Notes: a model not told the origin generated them from the sequence alone. Shown: positions 50,618 to 59,482, numbered from the stretch's first letter. The stretch: DNA of 64,000 nt from CAWCVR01 sp963799105 (GCA_963799105.1 CAWCVR010000010.1:124001-188000), one strand, 5' to 3'. Program-made: numbers and translations.

Positions 50618-51078
50618 ACGGGGTCTCTCGTTTCCATGGATGCCGTGAGCGTGCCGCTGCCGATGGCGACGGCATGTACGGCCCGGCGAGCGGCGGCCTC
50701 CCGGCGAATCGGCCGTTCTCCGGCGAGGAGAATCCGGGGCGAAGCCAGACGGAAGGTGGCGCTGCTCTCGACGCGGCTCAGGACGGAGCCGCAGATCATG
50801 TTCGCCAATTCACAAACCACCTCCTCGACCTTGGCGGGGGACAGGCCGGACTCGTCTTCACCGAGAAAATCGGCTGCGATCTGGCGTGCGGCGGCGCTGG
50901 TGACGCACAGCGTCAGCACACCGGAGGGCAAGCCTTCGAATGCGAGTTGGACCGCCATGATGCCGTCCGGTGAACCGGCCTCGCCGGGCGGCTCCTCGAC
51001 CGGCTCGACGAAGAACATCTTCTCCAGCACTTCCTGGACGGAGTCGCGCAGTGCGCGATGGAATGGCGTTTCAGACAT
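50587..51078 (-). CDS. cheX: CheX-family CheY-P phosphatase (first copy)
   Basis: 163 residues. CheX/FliY-type fold with the ExxN phosphatase motif (E90-L-A-N93 in 'VVCELANMICGSVL'). In Thermotoga/Borrelia CheX the same Glu/Asn pair attacks the CheY aspartyl phosphate. The C-terminal 25 residues are extra. Overlaps cheY upstream by eight bases and cheB downstream. Likely resets the motor signal, this bacterium showing no cheZ here. Confidence 0.8.
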   Translation of the reverse strand: MSETPFHRALRDSVQEVLEKMFFVEPVEEPPGEAGSPDGIMAVQLAFEGLPSGVLTLCVTSAAARQIAADFLGEDESGLSPAKVEEVVCELANMICGSVLSRVESSATFRLASPRILLAGERPIRREAAARRAVHAVAIGSGTLTASMETRDPVCPQAAESVS

Positions 51079-51457
51079 TGGGATCCCCCAGGGTGCGCTC
51101 GAGCACGGCGCGCAAGTCCTCCGGAACGAAGGGTTTGGTGATGTAGCCGCGGGCGCCCAGCGTGGCCAGCCGGTCCATCCGGTTGGTGGTGGCGTCGGTG
51201 GAGATCACGATGGCGGGGATGGCCCGCAACAGCTCGTCCGCCGAAAGACGGCGCAGCAACTCTTCGCCGTCCATGCCGGGCATGTTGATGTCGGTGAGGA
51301 TCGCGTCCACCCACTCCGAGCGCAGCACTTTCAACGCCTCGCCGCCGTCGCCGGCCTCGAAGCAGACCGACAGGTCGAAGCCCGACAATTCCATGACGCG
51401 CCGGACGAAGGAGCGCATGGCCGGGGAGTCGTCCACGATCAGGACACGGTATGCCAC
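51071..51457 (-). CDS. cheY: CheY-type response regulator (first copy)
   Basis: 128 residues from GTG 51457 (GGGAGG eight bases upstream). Single receiver: D9/D10 ('LIVDDSPAM'), phospho-acceptor D56 ('ILTDINMPGMDG') and K108 ('YITKPF'). No output domain. The cheD stop and this start share one base (TAGTG). Motor-binding or phosphate-sink role cannot be told apart from the second CheY. Confidence 0.9.
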   Translation of the reverse strand: MAYRVLIVDDSPAMRSFVRRVMELSGFDLSVCFEAGDGGEALKVLRSEWVDAILTDINMPGMDGEELLRRLSADELLRAIPAIVISTDATTNRMDRLATLGARGYITKPFVPEDLRAVLERTLGDPNV

Positions 51458-51966
51458 TAGTTGCCTCCCTGCCGCGGCGCGCCCGCGACCAATTCCCGCT
51501 GCTCGCCGCCTTCCACCAGCCACAGCTTACCGGTGGAAGTGTCCAGGCGCACGGTGCGGCTGCGAACCCCGCCGACGGCTTCGGCGTGCAGCAGGATTCC
51601 CGATTTCCAGAGAATCTTGCGCAAGGCGAGATAGTTTCTCTTGCCGATCTCGAATACGTTCTCCTGGTCCATCATCTGGGCTCCCCCGGCGGCGCGCACC
51701 ACCAGCCGCCGCTTCATGGCGCCCCGTCCGCACACTTTTTCGAGAAGCAGGGGAATGCCCGTGTCGGCGAACATGAAGGGGTTGGCTTTGGCGCGTGCGG
51801 GATCGATGCCCGAATCCGGCAGCATGAAGTGCAGCAATCCACCGACCTTGGTCTGCGGGTCGTAGATCGCCAGCCCGATGCACGAACCCAGGGCGAAGGT
51901 GGCCAGCACCTGCCCGCCACCTTCCGCGATCCGGCAATCCGCCATGCCTACTACGATCTGGTCCAC
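51457..51966 (-). CDS. cheD: CheD, receptor glutamine deamidase
   Basis: 169 residues from GTG 51966, overlapping the cheR end by 16 bases. Motifs: catalytic Cys in 'FALGSCIGLAIYD', His in 'GGLLHFMLP', and 'IFVVRAAGGAQMM'-like region ('VVRAAGGAQMM'). CheD deamidates receptor glutamines and, in some species, binds CheC/CheX phosphatases, which fits the CheX genes here. Confidence 0.9.
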   Translation of the reverse strand: MDQIVVGMADCRIAEGGGQVLATFALGSCIGLAIYDPQTKVGGLLHFMLPDSGIDPARAKANPFMFADTGIPLLLEKVCGRGAMKRRLVVRAAGGAQMMDQENVFEIGKRNYLALRKILWKSGILLHAEAVGGVRSRTVRLDTSTGKLWLVEGGEQRELVAGAPRQGGN

Positions 51967-52814
51967 GGCCGCTCTCTCTTGGAAGGATTCCGGTAAACCG
52001 CGGGCTGCACGTACTCCAGCCCGTGAGAAACCCGCGTCAGGCTTTCGGCGTGGCCCACGAACAGGTACCCGCCCGGTTCCAGGTGTTCGGCGAGTTGCCC
52101 GACCACGCGCTCCTGGGTGGCGCGGTCGAAATAGATCATTACGTTGCGGCAGAAGACGACCGGAAAGCGGTGCGGCCACGGCACGCGCTCCACCAGGTTG
52201 ACGCGCTGGAATTGAACCTGGGCGCGGAGCGCCGCCGTTACGCGGTACGATTGCGGCGGCCGGCCGTCGGCCACGAAGTAACGCGAAAGCCAGGCAGGCG
52301 GCAGATCCCGGCAGCGCTCCAACGGGTAGCAGGCGGCGGAAGCGAAGCGCAACGCCTTGCTGGAGATATCGGTGGCGACAAGGTGAATCCTGCGGCCCGG
52401 CACGGCTTCGTTCAGCAGGCAGGCGAGGGTCCAGACTTCTTCGCCGGTGGAACAGGCCGCGCTCCAGACTTCCACCGTCTCGCGCTCCGCCAACCGCGGC
52501 AGCACCTGCGCGCGGAAGAACTGGAAATGATCCGGCTCCCGCAGAAAGGCCGTGTGGTTGGTGGCCAGAGCGTCGATCATGCTGGCCAGCGCCTGGCCGG
52601 TCCGGTCTTCGACGATGTGCCGATAGTAGTCCTGAAACGAGCGGAACCCGCCGTTGCGGACCAGATGTCGCAACCGCGCCGACACCAGTTCTTCCTTGCC
52701 CGGCTTCAGGTCCAGGCCGAAAGTCCGGTAGGCCAGCTTGCGGATCTGCTCGAATTCCTGCGGGCTGAGAGGCCGTACGGCGTCCCAATCCGTCAAATCA
52801 GTGGCTTGCGTCAC
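51951..52814 (-). CDS. cheR: CheR, chemotaxis receptor methyltransferase
   Basis: 287 residues: helical N-domain ('FEQIRKLAYRTFGLDL'), then SAM-binding domain 'VEVWSAACSTGEEVWTLA', 'LVATDISSKALRFA', 'VVFCRNVMIYFD' and 'GYLFVGHAESL'. Adds methyl groups to receptor glutamates. Overlaps cheA by 17 bases. Confidence 0.95.
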   Translation of the reverse strand: MTQATDLTDWDAVRPLSPQEFEQIRKLAYRTFGLDLKPGKEELVSARLRHLVRNGGFRSFQDYYRHIVEDRTGQALASMIDALATNHTAFLREPDHFQFFRAQVLPRLAERETVEVWSAACSTGEEVWTLACLLNEAVPGRRIHLVATDISSKALRFASAACYPLERCRDLPPAWLSRYFVADGRPPQSYRVTAALRAQVQFQRVNLVERVPWPHRFPVVFCRNVMIYFDRATQERVVGQLAEHLEPGGYLFVGHAESLTRVSHGLEYVQPAVYRNPSKRERPWTRS

Positions 52815-54939
52815 ACGTCCGATCCTTGAAAAGACGGTCGAGCTCCAGGATCAAGCCCACGCGCCCGTCGCCCATAATGGCCCCCCCGGCGATGCCGGGA
52901 ATGTTCTTGAAAGTCTCGCCCAGACTCTTGATGACGACTTCCTGCTTGCCGATCAGCTCATCCACCAGCAGGCAGAACCGCCGGGATTCGGATTCGGCCA
53001 CGATCAACACCGATTGCCTGGGATCCTCGGATCTCGGTTTCACGTGGAACCTGCGATACAGCCGGATCACCGGCAGGAGCGTGTCGCGCACCAGCGCCAT
53101 CTCCGACCGCTGCTGCACGGTCCAGATGGTATCCTCGGTGGGGCGAAACATCTCGCGCACCGCAAACAGCGGGACGATGTACTGCTCGGCGCCCACCCCC
53201 ACCACCAGCCCGTCGATCATGGCCAGCGTCAAGGGCAGCTTCAGCAGAAACGACGAACCCGCATGCGCGGCCGAGCGGATCTCGATGCGGCCGCGCAACT
53301 TCTCGACGTGCCGGCGCACCACGTCCATTCCCACGCCGCGGCCGGAGACGTTGGTCACCTGGGCGGCCGTGGAGAAACCCGGCTCGAAGATCAGATTGAA
53401 AACCTCGCCGTCGGTCATGCCTTCCGCCGACGCGATCAGGCCTCTCTGCATGGCCTTGGCCGCGATCTTTTCGCGGTCCAATCCGCGGCCATCGTCGGCG
53501 ATTTCGATGACCACGTGGCCGGCCTGGTGCTGGGCTCGCAGCGTCAGTCGGGCGGAGGCGCTCTTGCCCTGAGCCAACCGCTCCCTGGGAGGCTCGATTC
53601 CATGATCCAGGGCGTTGCGCACCATGTGCATCAGCGGATCCGCCAGAGCCTCCACGATGGTCCGGTCCAGTTCGATCTCGTCTCCCTCCGTCTCCATCCC
53701 GACCTGTTTGCCGAACTGCAGCGAGAGGTCGCGAACCAGGCGGGCCATGCGCCGGAACAGGGGTCCGATGGGCACCAGGCGCATGGCCATGGCCGTCTTC
53801 TGCAGTTCGGTAGTGATGCGCTTCAGTTGCGCCAGGTTGCGCTGCAGGCGGGGGTTCTTGGTCCCATTGAGTTCCGGATCGTGGCGGACCAGCGATTCCG
53901 CAATGACCATTTCCCCCGCCATGTCGGCCAGGTAGTCGAGCTTGGCGGTATCTACCTTGACTGCCAGGGTTTCGCTCCGCCGCTCCGTTCGCGCTTTCTC
54001 GGCTGGGGCCGCAGGCGCCTCGCCGGCCGCGGCCACCGTGGCTTCCGGTGCGGCGCCCCCGCTCGCCACGGCCGAAGCCATGGAGGACAGCCCCTCCGTC
54101 GCTGGCTCCGGCGCGGACTTCGGCGCGGGCCCCGGCGCAGACTTCGGCGCGGGCCCCGGCGCGGGCTCCGGCGCGGTTGGGGATGACGAAAGCGCGCGAA
54201 CCCGCGAGAATAGCGCTTCGTCCCATTCCGGCGCGGTCGAGGGCTGGTTATGCAGACCGGTCTCCAGGTGCGCCAGCCACCGCTGCAAGTGGTCGGCGCT
54301 CTGCAGAATGGCGTCGATGGCGGCTCCCGAAAGAGTCAACTGGAAGTTCCGGGCGCGATCCAGAATCGCTTCCACCTCGTGGGAGAGTTTCTGGACATCC
54401 CAAAGCTCCAGGAAGCCCGCCAGCCCTTTGATGGTATGGAAGCCGCGGAAAACGGAATGCAGCGCCTCGGAGTCGCAAGGATCCCGTTCCAAGGTGAGAA
54501 CCTGCGCTTCGATGGCGGTCAGATACTCGCGGCTCTCCAGGACGAAATCCGACAACAGCTCGGGATCCTGGGCGAGAGACACTTTCGCCGCAGGCGTTCC
54601 GGCGGAGGCTGAACATCCGGGTGCAGTCTTCGATCCGCCGGCCTGCCCCTCCCGTTCCACCGCCTCCTGGAGCCGGAGAATTCCGTCCTGCAGGGCGTTG
54701 GTGGCGTCCACCGGGCCCGCAGAGGCAACCGTACCCGCCCCAGCTCCGTGGATGGCTTCCAAAACGGAGATGGCAATGGCGGCTACCTGTTGGGCATGTT
54801 CCCGATTGGCGGTGTCGCGGATCTCCTCCAGGGCGGGGACGCAGGAGGACGGCCAGCCTTCGCCGGCATCCATTCCACCGACTACCGACTGGACGGCCAG
54901 GTCATCGATCTGACGGCGCAATTCCTTCTGTTCGGGCAC
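52798..54939 (-). CDS. cheA: CheA, chemotaxis histidine kinase
   Basis: 713 residues from GTG 54939, preceded by GAGGAG; a TTG upstream lacks such spacing. N-terminal CheZ/dimer-like lead of about 110 residues, then HPt with H168 in 'FRGFHTIKGLAGFL'. An Ala/Pro linker with repeats of 'APGPAPKS' follows, then the dimerisation helices, ATPase ('VRNALDHGIE', 'DDGRGLDREKI', 'GRGVGMDVV') and CheW-like domain ('QSVLIVAESESRRFC'). No P2 CheY-binding domain is obvious. Phosphorylates CheY and CheB. Confidence 0.95.
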   Translation of the reverse strand: MPEQKELRRQIDDLAVQSVVGGMDAGEGWPSSCVPALEEIRDTANREHAQQVAAIAISVLEAIHGAGAGTVASAGPVDATNALQDGILRLQEAVEREGQAGGSKTAPGCSASAGTPAAKVSLAQDPELLSDFVLESREYLTAIEAQVLTLERDPCDSEALHSVFRGFHTIKGLAGFLELWDVQKLSHEVEAILDRARNFQLTLSGAAIDAILQSADHLQRWLAHLETGLHNQPSTAPEWDEALFSRVRALSSSPTAPEPAPGPAPKSAPGPAPKSAPEPATEGLSSMASAVASGGAAPEATVAAAGEAPAAPAEKARTERRSETLAVKVDTAKLDYLADMAGEMVIAESLVRHDPELNGTKNPRLQRNLAQLKRITTELQKTAMAMRLVPIGPLFRRMARLVRDLSLQFGKQVGMETEGDEIELDRTIVEALADPLMHMVRNALDHGIEPPRERLAQGKSASARLTLRAQHQAGHVVIEIADDGRGLDREKIAAKAMQRGLIASAEGMTDGEVFNLIFEPGFSTAAQVTNVSGRGVGMDVVRRHVEKLRGRIEIRSAAHAGSSFLLKLPLTLAMIDGLVVGVGAEQYIVPLFAVREMFRPTEDTIWTVQQRSEMALVRDTLLPVIRLYRRFHVKPRSEDPRQSVLIVAESESRRFCLLVDELIGKQEVVIKSLGETFKNIPGIAGGAIMGDGRVGLILELDRLFKDRTCDASH

Positions 54940-54950
54940 TGGATCGCTCC

Positions 54951-56570
54951 TCAAAATCCAAGCTCGCGATCATCCAGCGGGAAGTCGTTCCGGCCGCCGG
55001 AGGCTGCTGGCGCGGGCTCTGAACGGGGAGCCCCGTCCCGGAAACCGGCCCGCCGGCTGGAAGCGCCGGCCGGCGCCGCCGCCAGGGATACAGCCTGCCG
55101 GCTACCCGCGTCCGGGCGCGCCGCCCCGTCCGATATGGCCCCCAACAAACCCCGCAGCCGCTCCACGATGGTGTGGAGGCTCTGCGCCTGCGCCGACAGT
55201 TCCTCTCCCGCCGCGGCGCTCTCCTCGGAGTTGGCGGCGACGCGTTGCGTCACCTGCTGCATCTGGCCCACCGCGGTGGCGATCTGCTCGATGCCGCGGG
55301 CCTGCTCCTGGCTGCCCACGTCGACTTCATCCACCAGCATTTTGACCTGCGAGGCGCTGGAGGTGATCTGCCGGATGGAGGCCGCCACCTGGTCCAGCCG
55401 GGCGCTGCCGCCATTGGACTTGGCGATGGACTCCTCGATGAGCAGGGCGGTATCCCGGGCGGCCTGGGCGCTCCTTTGGGCCAGGTTCCGCACCTCGTCG
55501 GCGACCACCGCGAAACCCATGCCGGCCTCCCCGGCGCGGGCGGCTTCCACGGCCGCGTTCAGGGCCAGGATGTTGGTCTGGAACGCAATCTCGTCGATCA
55601 CCCGGATGATCCGCGAGATCTTTTCGCTGCTGTCTTTGATCTCTTTCATGGATTGGACCATTTCGTCGAGGCTGCTGTTGGCGTGCTCCACCGTGCGGGC
55701 GGCCTCGTTCATCACACTCGCCATGGTCCGGGTGTTCTCCGCGTTCTTGCGGGTGACGGCGGTGATTTCGGTCGCGGAGGAAGAGGTCTCCTCGAGGGTG
55801 GCGGCCTGCTCGGAAGCGCCTTGGGCCACCGACTGGCTGGAGGAAGCGATCTGTCCCGAAGCGCCCGCTAACTGACGCGAGCCTTCCAGAATTTCCGCGG
55901 CGTTGCGGCGCAGTTCCCCGATCGCCTTGTGAACCTGCAGTTGACAGAAGCCGACCACTGCCAAGCCGGCCGCCGCCAGAAGCCCCAACACCCAACGGAT
56001 GGTGGAAACCTTGTCGGCCGTGGCCTGCCGGTCTGTCAGCAACCTGTGGTTTTCGATCTCGGCCAGTTCGCCGGTCAGTTTGCCGAATTCCGTGAAAACC
56101 GGCGTTCCTTTCTGCGTGATGACCTGGACGGCGCCATCGACGTTGCCGCTGGCGATCAACCGGTCAAATTCCGTGGAAACCGGGCGCAACGACTCCAACG
56201 AAGACTCGATCGCGGCCAGGAGTTCCTTGCCGCGTTCGCTGATGATTAGTGGGCGCATCTCCGCCACGGCTTGCCGGAGTCTGGAACCGCCCTCTTCGAC
56301 CATCTGGCGGGAGGCAGCTACCTTATCGGGGTTTTTGGCATAGGCATATACGGCGGCTCCGCGTTCGCCAATCCTCATCCGGTCCACGGCCGAGCCGATG
56401 TTGCCCGCCAATACCAGTTTCCGGGCGGTCTTGGTGGAAGTGATTTCGTAGGAGTCGTCCATGGCGCCGATGGCGTAGAATCCCGCCAGGGCGGTGAGGA
56501 CGAGGCATCCGCCGAGCGCTGCGGTTCCGTACACCATGCGAGTGTCGAATCGAAAGGTCCGCTTCTTCAT
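54951..56570 (-). CDS. Methyl-accepting chemotaxis protein
   Basis: 539 residues with two membrane helices (about 14-34 and 192-210) bounding a four-helix periplasmic bundle like the 4HB_MCP/CHASE3 type. No HAMP is obvious. The signalling hairpin tip 'DEIAFQTNILALNAAVEA' is conserved, and candidate methylation segments flank it. The C-terminal tail is Ala/Pro-rich and ends 'DRELGF', not the NWETF pentapeptide. It lies between cheW and cheA in the operon. Confidence 0.93.
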   Translation of the reverse strand: MKKRTFRFDTRMVYGTAALGGCLVLTALAGFYAIGAMDDSYEITSTKTARKLVLAGNIGSAVDRMRIGERGAAVYAYAKNPDKVAASRQMVEEGGSRLRQAVAEMRPLIISERGKELLAAIESSLESLRPVSTEFDRLIASGNVDGAVQVITQKGTPVFTEFGKLTGELAEIENHRLLTDRQATADKVSTIRWVLGLLAAAGLAVVGFCQLQVHKAIGELRRNAAEILEGSRQLAGASGQIASSSQSVAQGASEQAATLEETSSSATEITAVTRKNAENTRTMASVMNEAARTVEHANSSLDEMVQSMKEIKDSSEKISRIIRVIDEIAFQTNILALNAAVEAARAGEAGMGFAVVADEVRNLAQRSAQAARDTALLIEESIAKSNGGSARLDQVAASIRQITSSASQVKMLVDEVDVGSQEQARGIEQIATAVGQMQQVTQRVAANSEESAAAGEELSAQAQSLHTIVERLRGLLGAISDGAARPDAGSRQAVSLAAAPAGASSRRAGFRDGAPRSEPAPAASGGRNDFPLDDRELGF

Positions 56571-56583
56571 GAGGGTTCTCTTT

Positions 56584-57105
56584 CTAATGCAGCGCCGCGC
56601 CGAGGTTGTGAATCTCGACGGTGGAGAGCACCCGGTCGATGTCCAGCAGGATCTTGACCTTGCCCTTTACCTTGGCCATGCCCAGCAGGTACTGGCTGCC
56701 GCCCGATTCTCCAAAGTCCGGGGTATCCTCGATCTCCGGCCCCGACAGGTTCAGCACCTCGGAGACGCCGTCGACCACGATCCCCATCATCACGGACGTG
56801 GATTCCCCCTGCACCTGCGTCACGATGATGCAGGTGCGCTGGGTGTATTCGGCCGCCGGCAGACCGAACTTGAGCCGCAGATCGATCACCGGCACCACCT
56901 TGCCTCGCAGGTTGATGACTCCCTTGACGTGGCTGGGGGTCTGCGGAACGGCGGTTATATCCTGCAACCCCATGATCTCGCGCACTTTCAGGACGCGAAT
57001 CCCGAACTCCTCCTGACCCAGTTGGAAGGTGAGATACTTGCCCGCGCGGGCGTCGACCTGCGTCGCGGCGGCCGGCTCATTGACAGATAGCATTGTTGGC
57101 GGCAT
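56584..57105 (-). CDS. cheW: CheW coupling protein
   Basis: 173 residues from ATG 57105 (AAGGAG five bases upstream). CheW fold: 'YLTFQLGQEEFGIRVLKV', 'GVINLRGKVVPVIDLR' and 'LLGMAKVKGKVKILLDID'. Bridges receptor and CheA. 138 bases separate it from the upstream cheX, so there may be an internal promoter, although none is clear. Confidence 0.93.
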   Translation of the reverse strand: MPPTMLSVNEPAAATQVDARAGKYLTFQLGQEEFGIRVLKVREIMGLQDITAVPQTPSHVKGVINLRGKVVPVIDLRLKFGLPAAEYTQRTCIIVTQVQGESTSVMMGIVVDGVSEVLNLSGPEIEDTPDFGESGGSQYLLGMAKVKGKVKILLDIDRVLSTVEIHNLGAALH

Positions 57106-57243
57106 GATTCTCCTTATCCCGATTTGCTGCGCCCGGCAGGTTGGCAGCGAACGCGCAGTCCGCGCGCGACACAGGTCCGGACCCCTCGATCCGGCGTTCG
57201 AGCCGGCTCGGGACAACCAGGCCGGCCGTTCCCATCCCGCAAC

Positions 57244-57774
57244 CTAACCATCCACCGTGCATGTCTGGCCTAGCGAGTGGGGAATGACGTGGGTGATCTT
57301 CTCACTGGGCGCCAGACACATTTTTACGCTCATCGCTTCGCCCTCGCACTGGAAGCGCACGACGATCCAGTCCGTGCTGCCGGCGCTCTTGGTGGTGAAA
57401 TTCCGTCCGAAAACCACGGTCGGGATGCTCAGCCCCAACGGACCGACAATGGCCTCGAGGTCCGTCTTGACGCCGCCGATGACCATGTTGGTGATCTCCG
57501 CCACGCAGTCGAGCACATCCTCGTCGATGGAGGACGTCTCGGTCATCAACATCTGGGAACAGATGCGGCATCCCAGTTCCTTGGAACACGTCAGACTCCC
57601 GGTCCCGGCCCAGGTGCCCGCCAGACCGATGAACGACACCAGCCCATCGGTGGCCGCGGGCATGCCCTTCTCCACCGCCGTGTCGGTCAACTGGACTTCC
57701 AGGCCCAACATGGTGGAGAAGACCTTGCCGGTGGCCTGAGAGATCGAGTTGACAAGCGTTTCCTTCAGGTTCAT
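57244..57774 (-). CDS. cheX: CheX-family CheY-P phosphatase (second copy)
   Basis: 176 residues from ATG 57774, sharing an ATGA overlap with the CheY gene. ExxN motif E93-I-T-N96 in 'DCVAEITNMVIGGVK'. Hydrophobic core and glycine pattern ('SFIGLAGTWAGTGSL') fit CheX. Only weakly similar in sequence to the copy at 50,587, so the two probably act on different CheY proteins or have diverged for long. Confidence 0.83.
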   Translation of the reverse strand: MNLKETLVNSISQATGKVFSTMLGLEVQLTDTAVEKGMPAATDGLVSFIGLAGTWAGTGSLTCSKELGCRICSQMLMTETSSIDEDVLDCVAEITNMVIGGVKTDLEAIVGPLGLSIPTVVFGRNFTTKSAGSTDWIVVRFQCEGEAMSVKMCLAPSEKITHVIPHSLGQTCTVDG

Positions 57775-58145
57775 AGTGGCAGCGCCAGCTCGACGATCCC
57801 GGCCAGCTTCTCCTTGATCTGATCTGCGGTGAAAGGTTTCCGAACGTAACCGGCCGCTCCCAGCCTCACAGCCTCGCCCACCTTGGTCTCGCCGCCCTCG
57901 GTCGTTATCATCATTACCGGGATGCCGTTCCACTGCGGCGAAGCCTTCATGGCGCCGAGGAGCTGGAGCCCGTCCATTTTGGGCATATTGATGTCCGTGA
58001 GCACGAGGTCGATCTTGTGGGCCCTCAACAGGTCCAGCGCTTCCTGGCCGTCGCCGGCCTCGTGCACGGTGCCGATGGCCATGCCGGTTTGACGCAGTAC
58101 CCGATTCAGGATCTTCCGGATGGCAGCGGAATCGTCCACAACCAA
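57771..58145 (-). CDS. cheY: CheY-type response regulator (second copy), 5' end one base out of frame
   Basis: Single receiver: 'VVDDSAAIRKIL', phospho-acceptor in 'LVLTDINMPKMDGL' and Lys in 'YVRKPFTADQ'. The given start is a TTG without a Shine-Dalgarno. A good AAGGAG-TCGA-ATG lies at 58161, but with one extra G it is out of frame; removing it yields 'MNQNVLVVDDSAAI', the expected N-terminus. First gene of the operon, read from a sigma-28-like promoter. Confidence 0.88.
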   Translation of the reverse strand: MVVDDSAAIRKILNRVLRQTGMAIGTVHEAGDGQEALDLLRAHKIDLVLTDINMPKMDGLQLLGAMKASPQWNGIPVMMITTEGGETKVGEAVRLGAAGYVRKPFTADQIKEKLAGIVELALPL

Positions 58146-58180
58146 GACGTTCTGATTCCATTCGACTCCTTACATTGCAT

Positions 58181-58207
58181 TTATCGGAAGGAACCGAAAA
58201 ACCATTA
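58181..58207 (-). promoter_or_regulatory. Sigma-28 (FliA)-type promoter for the che operon
   Basis: Minus strand TAATGGTT-N11-TCCGATAA matches the consensus TAAAGTTT-N11-GCCGATAA at 13 of 16 positions. It lies about 20 bases before the ATG at 58161. Confidence 0.65.
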
Positions 58208-58440
58208 GAGGCCAGTGGGGTTATTTCGCAGAATTTCCGCCGGCGGCCTTAACGGGGTCCAACAGTGGCGCCAGGCGACGCGGTCCGCCCGCCCGGCCGG
58301 TTCCCGGCGTTCGATCCGACCGTCGTCCCGGCTCGCGCCAGCCAAGCCAGCCGCCCGTTTCCCGCCACCGGCCCGGCTTCCCCACCAATGGCCCGGGCGG
58401 CATCCCAGCAGCCGGCCGGAGGGCGCCTTCGGAGTGGCTC
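58208..58440. other. Che/fliM intergenic region
   Basis: Between the two sigma-28-like promoters lie about 230 GC-rich bases with a Pro/Ala-coding look in one frame (antecedent of the fliM frame) but no start signal, motif or repeat. I see nothing functional in it. Confidence 0.5.
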
Positions 58441-58467
58441 TAAAGTTTCTGGATGTACTGCCGATAT
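58441..58467 (+). promoter_or_regulatory. Sigma-28 (FliA)-type promoter for fliM
   Basis: TAAAGTTT-N11-GCCGATAT: perfect -35 and 11-base spacer; the -10 differs from GCCGATAA only at the last base. Predicted +1 is about 58474, ten bases before the GTG start. Confidence 0.75.
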
Positions 58468-58483
58468 TCTTCCCGGAGACTGT

Positions 58484-59482
58484 GTGAACCGCCAGCTAAG
58501 CCAGCAGGAGATCGACGCCGTCTTCGAGACCATGCAGGACCACCGGAAGGATACGCCGGCGGCCAAGTTCGACTTTCGCCGGCCGGACCGCATCCCCAAG
58601 TCCCAGGTCCGGGCGATCCACCTGCTGCACGACACCTTCGTTCGCAATCTGGTATCCAGCCTGTCCGCGTACTTACGTTCTTACCTTACGGTCAACCTGG
58701 TGAGTGTGGAGCAGCTCTCGTACGCCGAATTCCTGGACGGGCTGCCCTCGCCCACGTGCATGGTGTCGCTGGGGCTGGCCCCCTACGACGGCAACGGCGT
58801 GCTGGAAATCAACCCGTCGCTGGTGTTTCCCATCCTGGAAATGCTGATGGGAGGCACCGGAAAAAGCTCGGCCGGTATCCAGCGTGACATCACCGAAATC
58901 GAGCAGAAGCTGCTGGATGGCTTGTTCCGCATCATCCTGCACGATCTGCGGGAGGCATGGAAAGGCGTCACCGACGTCGATTTCACCATCGAAAGCCTGG
59001 AAACCGAGCCGCAGTTGCTGCATATTCTCGCCCCCAACGAAGCGGTGGTGGCGGTGGGAGTGGAAATCCGCATCGGCGAGACCGTGGGTATGATGAATAT
59101 CGCCATGCCGTCGATCGTAATTAAGATGATGCGGCAGAAGTTCGACCAGCAGTGGTCGGTGCGAAAGACTCACGCCAGTGCCGGCGAGCAGGCGCGGGTG
59201 CTGCGCCTGCTGCGCGAAGCGTCGCTGACGCTGGAGGCGCGCCTGGAAGGCCCCACGCTGACCGTCCGCGACCTGCTGGCGCTTACCGAAGGCCACCTCC
59301 TCACCTTCGATTTCCCGGTGGACCGCCCGGTGGAGCTGCTGGTGAACGACGAGCACAAGTTCGCCGGCCAGGTGGTCAACACGGGACGGAAACGGGGGTG
59401 CCAGATCGAGAAAATCAGACCGCTTCAAGGGAGAATCAGCGGCGATGCCGAGGGAGGCGCCGCACGGGGCGGTTCGCCATAG
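58484..59482 (+). CDS. fliM: FliM, flagellar motor switch protein
   Basis: 332 residues from GTG 58484 (CGGAGA upstream). N-terminal CheY-binding peptide 'LSQQEIDAVFETM'; middle CheC-like domain with 'LAPYDGNGVLEINPSLVF' and 'LMGGTGKSS' (GGxG motif); C-terminal SpoA domain 'VRDLLALTEGHLLTF'. Part of the C-ring that receives CheY-P. No other flagellar genes are in the window, so this fliM is apart from the main flagellar cluster or is an extra copy. Its last 58 bases overlap the convergent gene at 59425. Confidence 0.92.
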   Translation: MNRQLSQQEIDAVFETMQDHRKDTPAAKFDFRRPDRIPKSQVRAIHLLHDTFVRNLVSSLSAYLRSYLTVNLVSVEQLSYAEFLDGLPSPTCMVSLGLAPYDGNGVLEINPSLVFPILEMLMGGTGKSSAGIQRDITEIEQKLLDGLFRIILHDLREAWKGVTDVDFTIESLETEPQLLHILAPNEAVVAVGVEIRIGETVGMMNIAMPSIVIKMMRQKFDQQWSVRKTHASAGEQARVLRLLREASLTLEARLEGPTLTVRDLLALTEGHLLTFDFPVDRPVELLVNDEHKFAGQVVNTGRKRGCQIEKIRPLQGRISGDAEGGAARGGSP

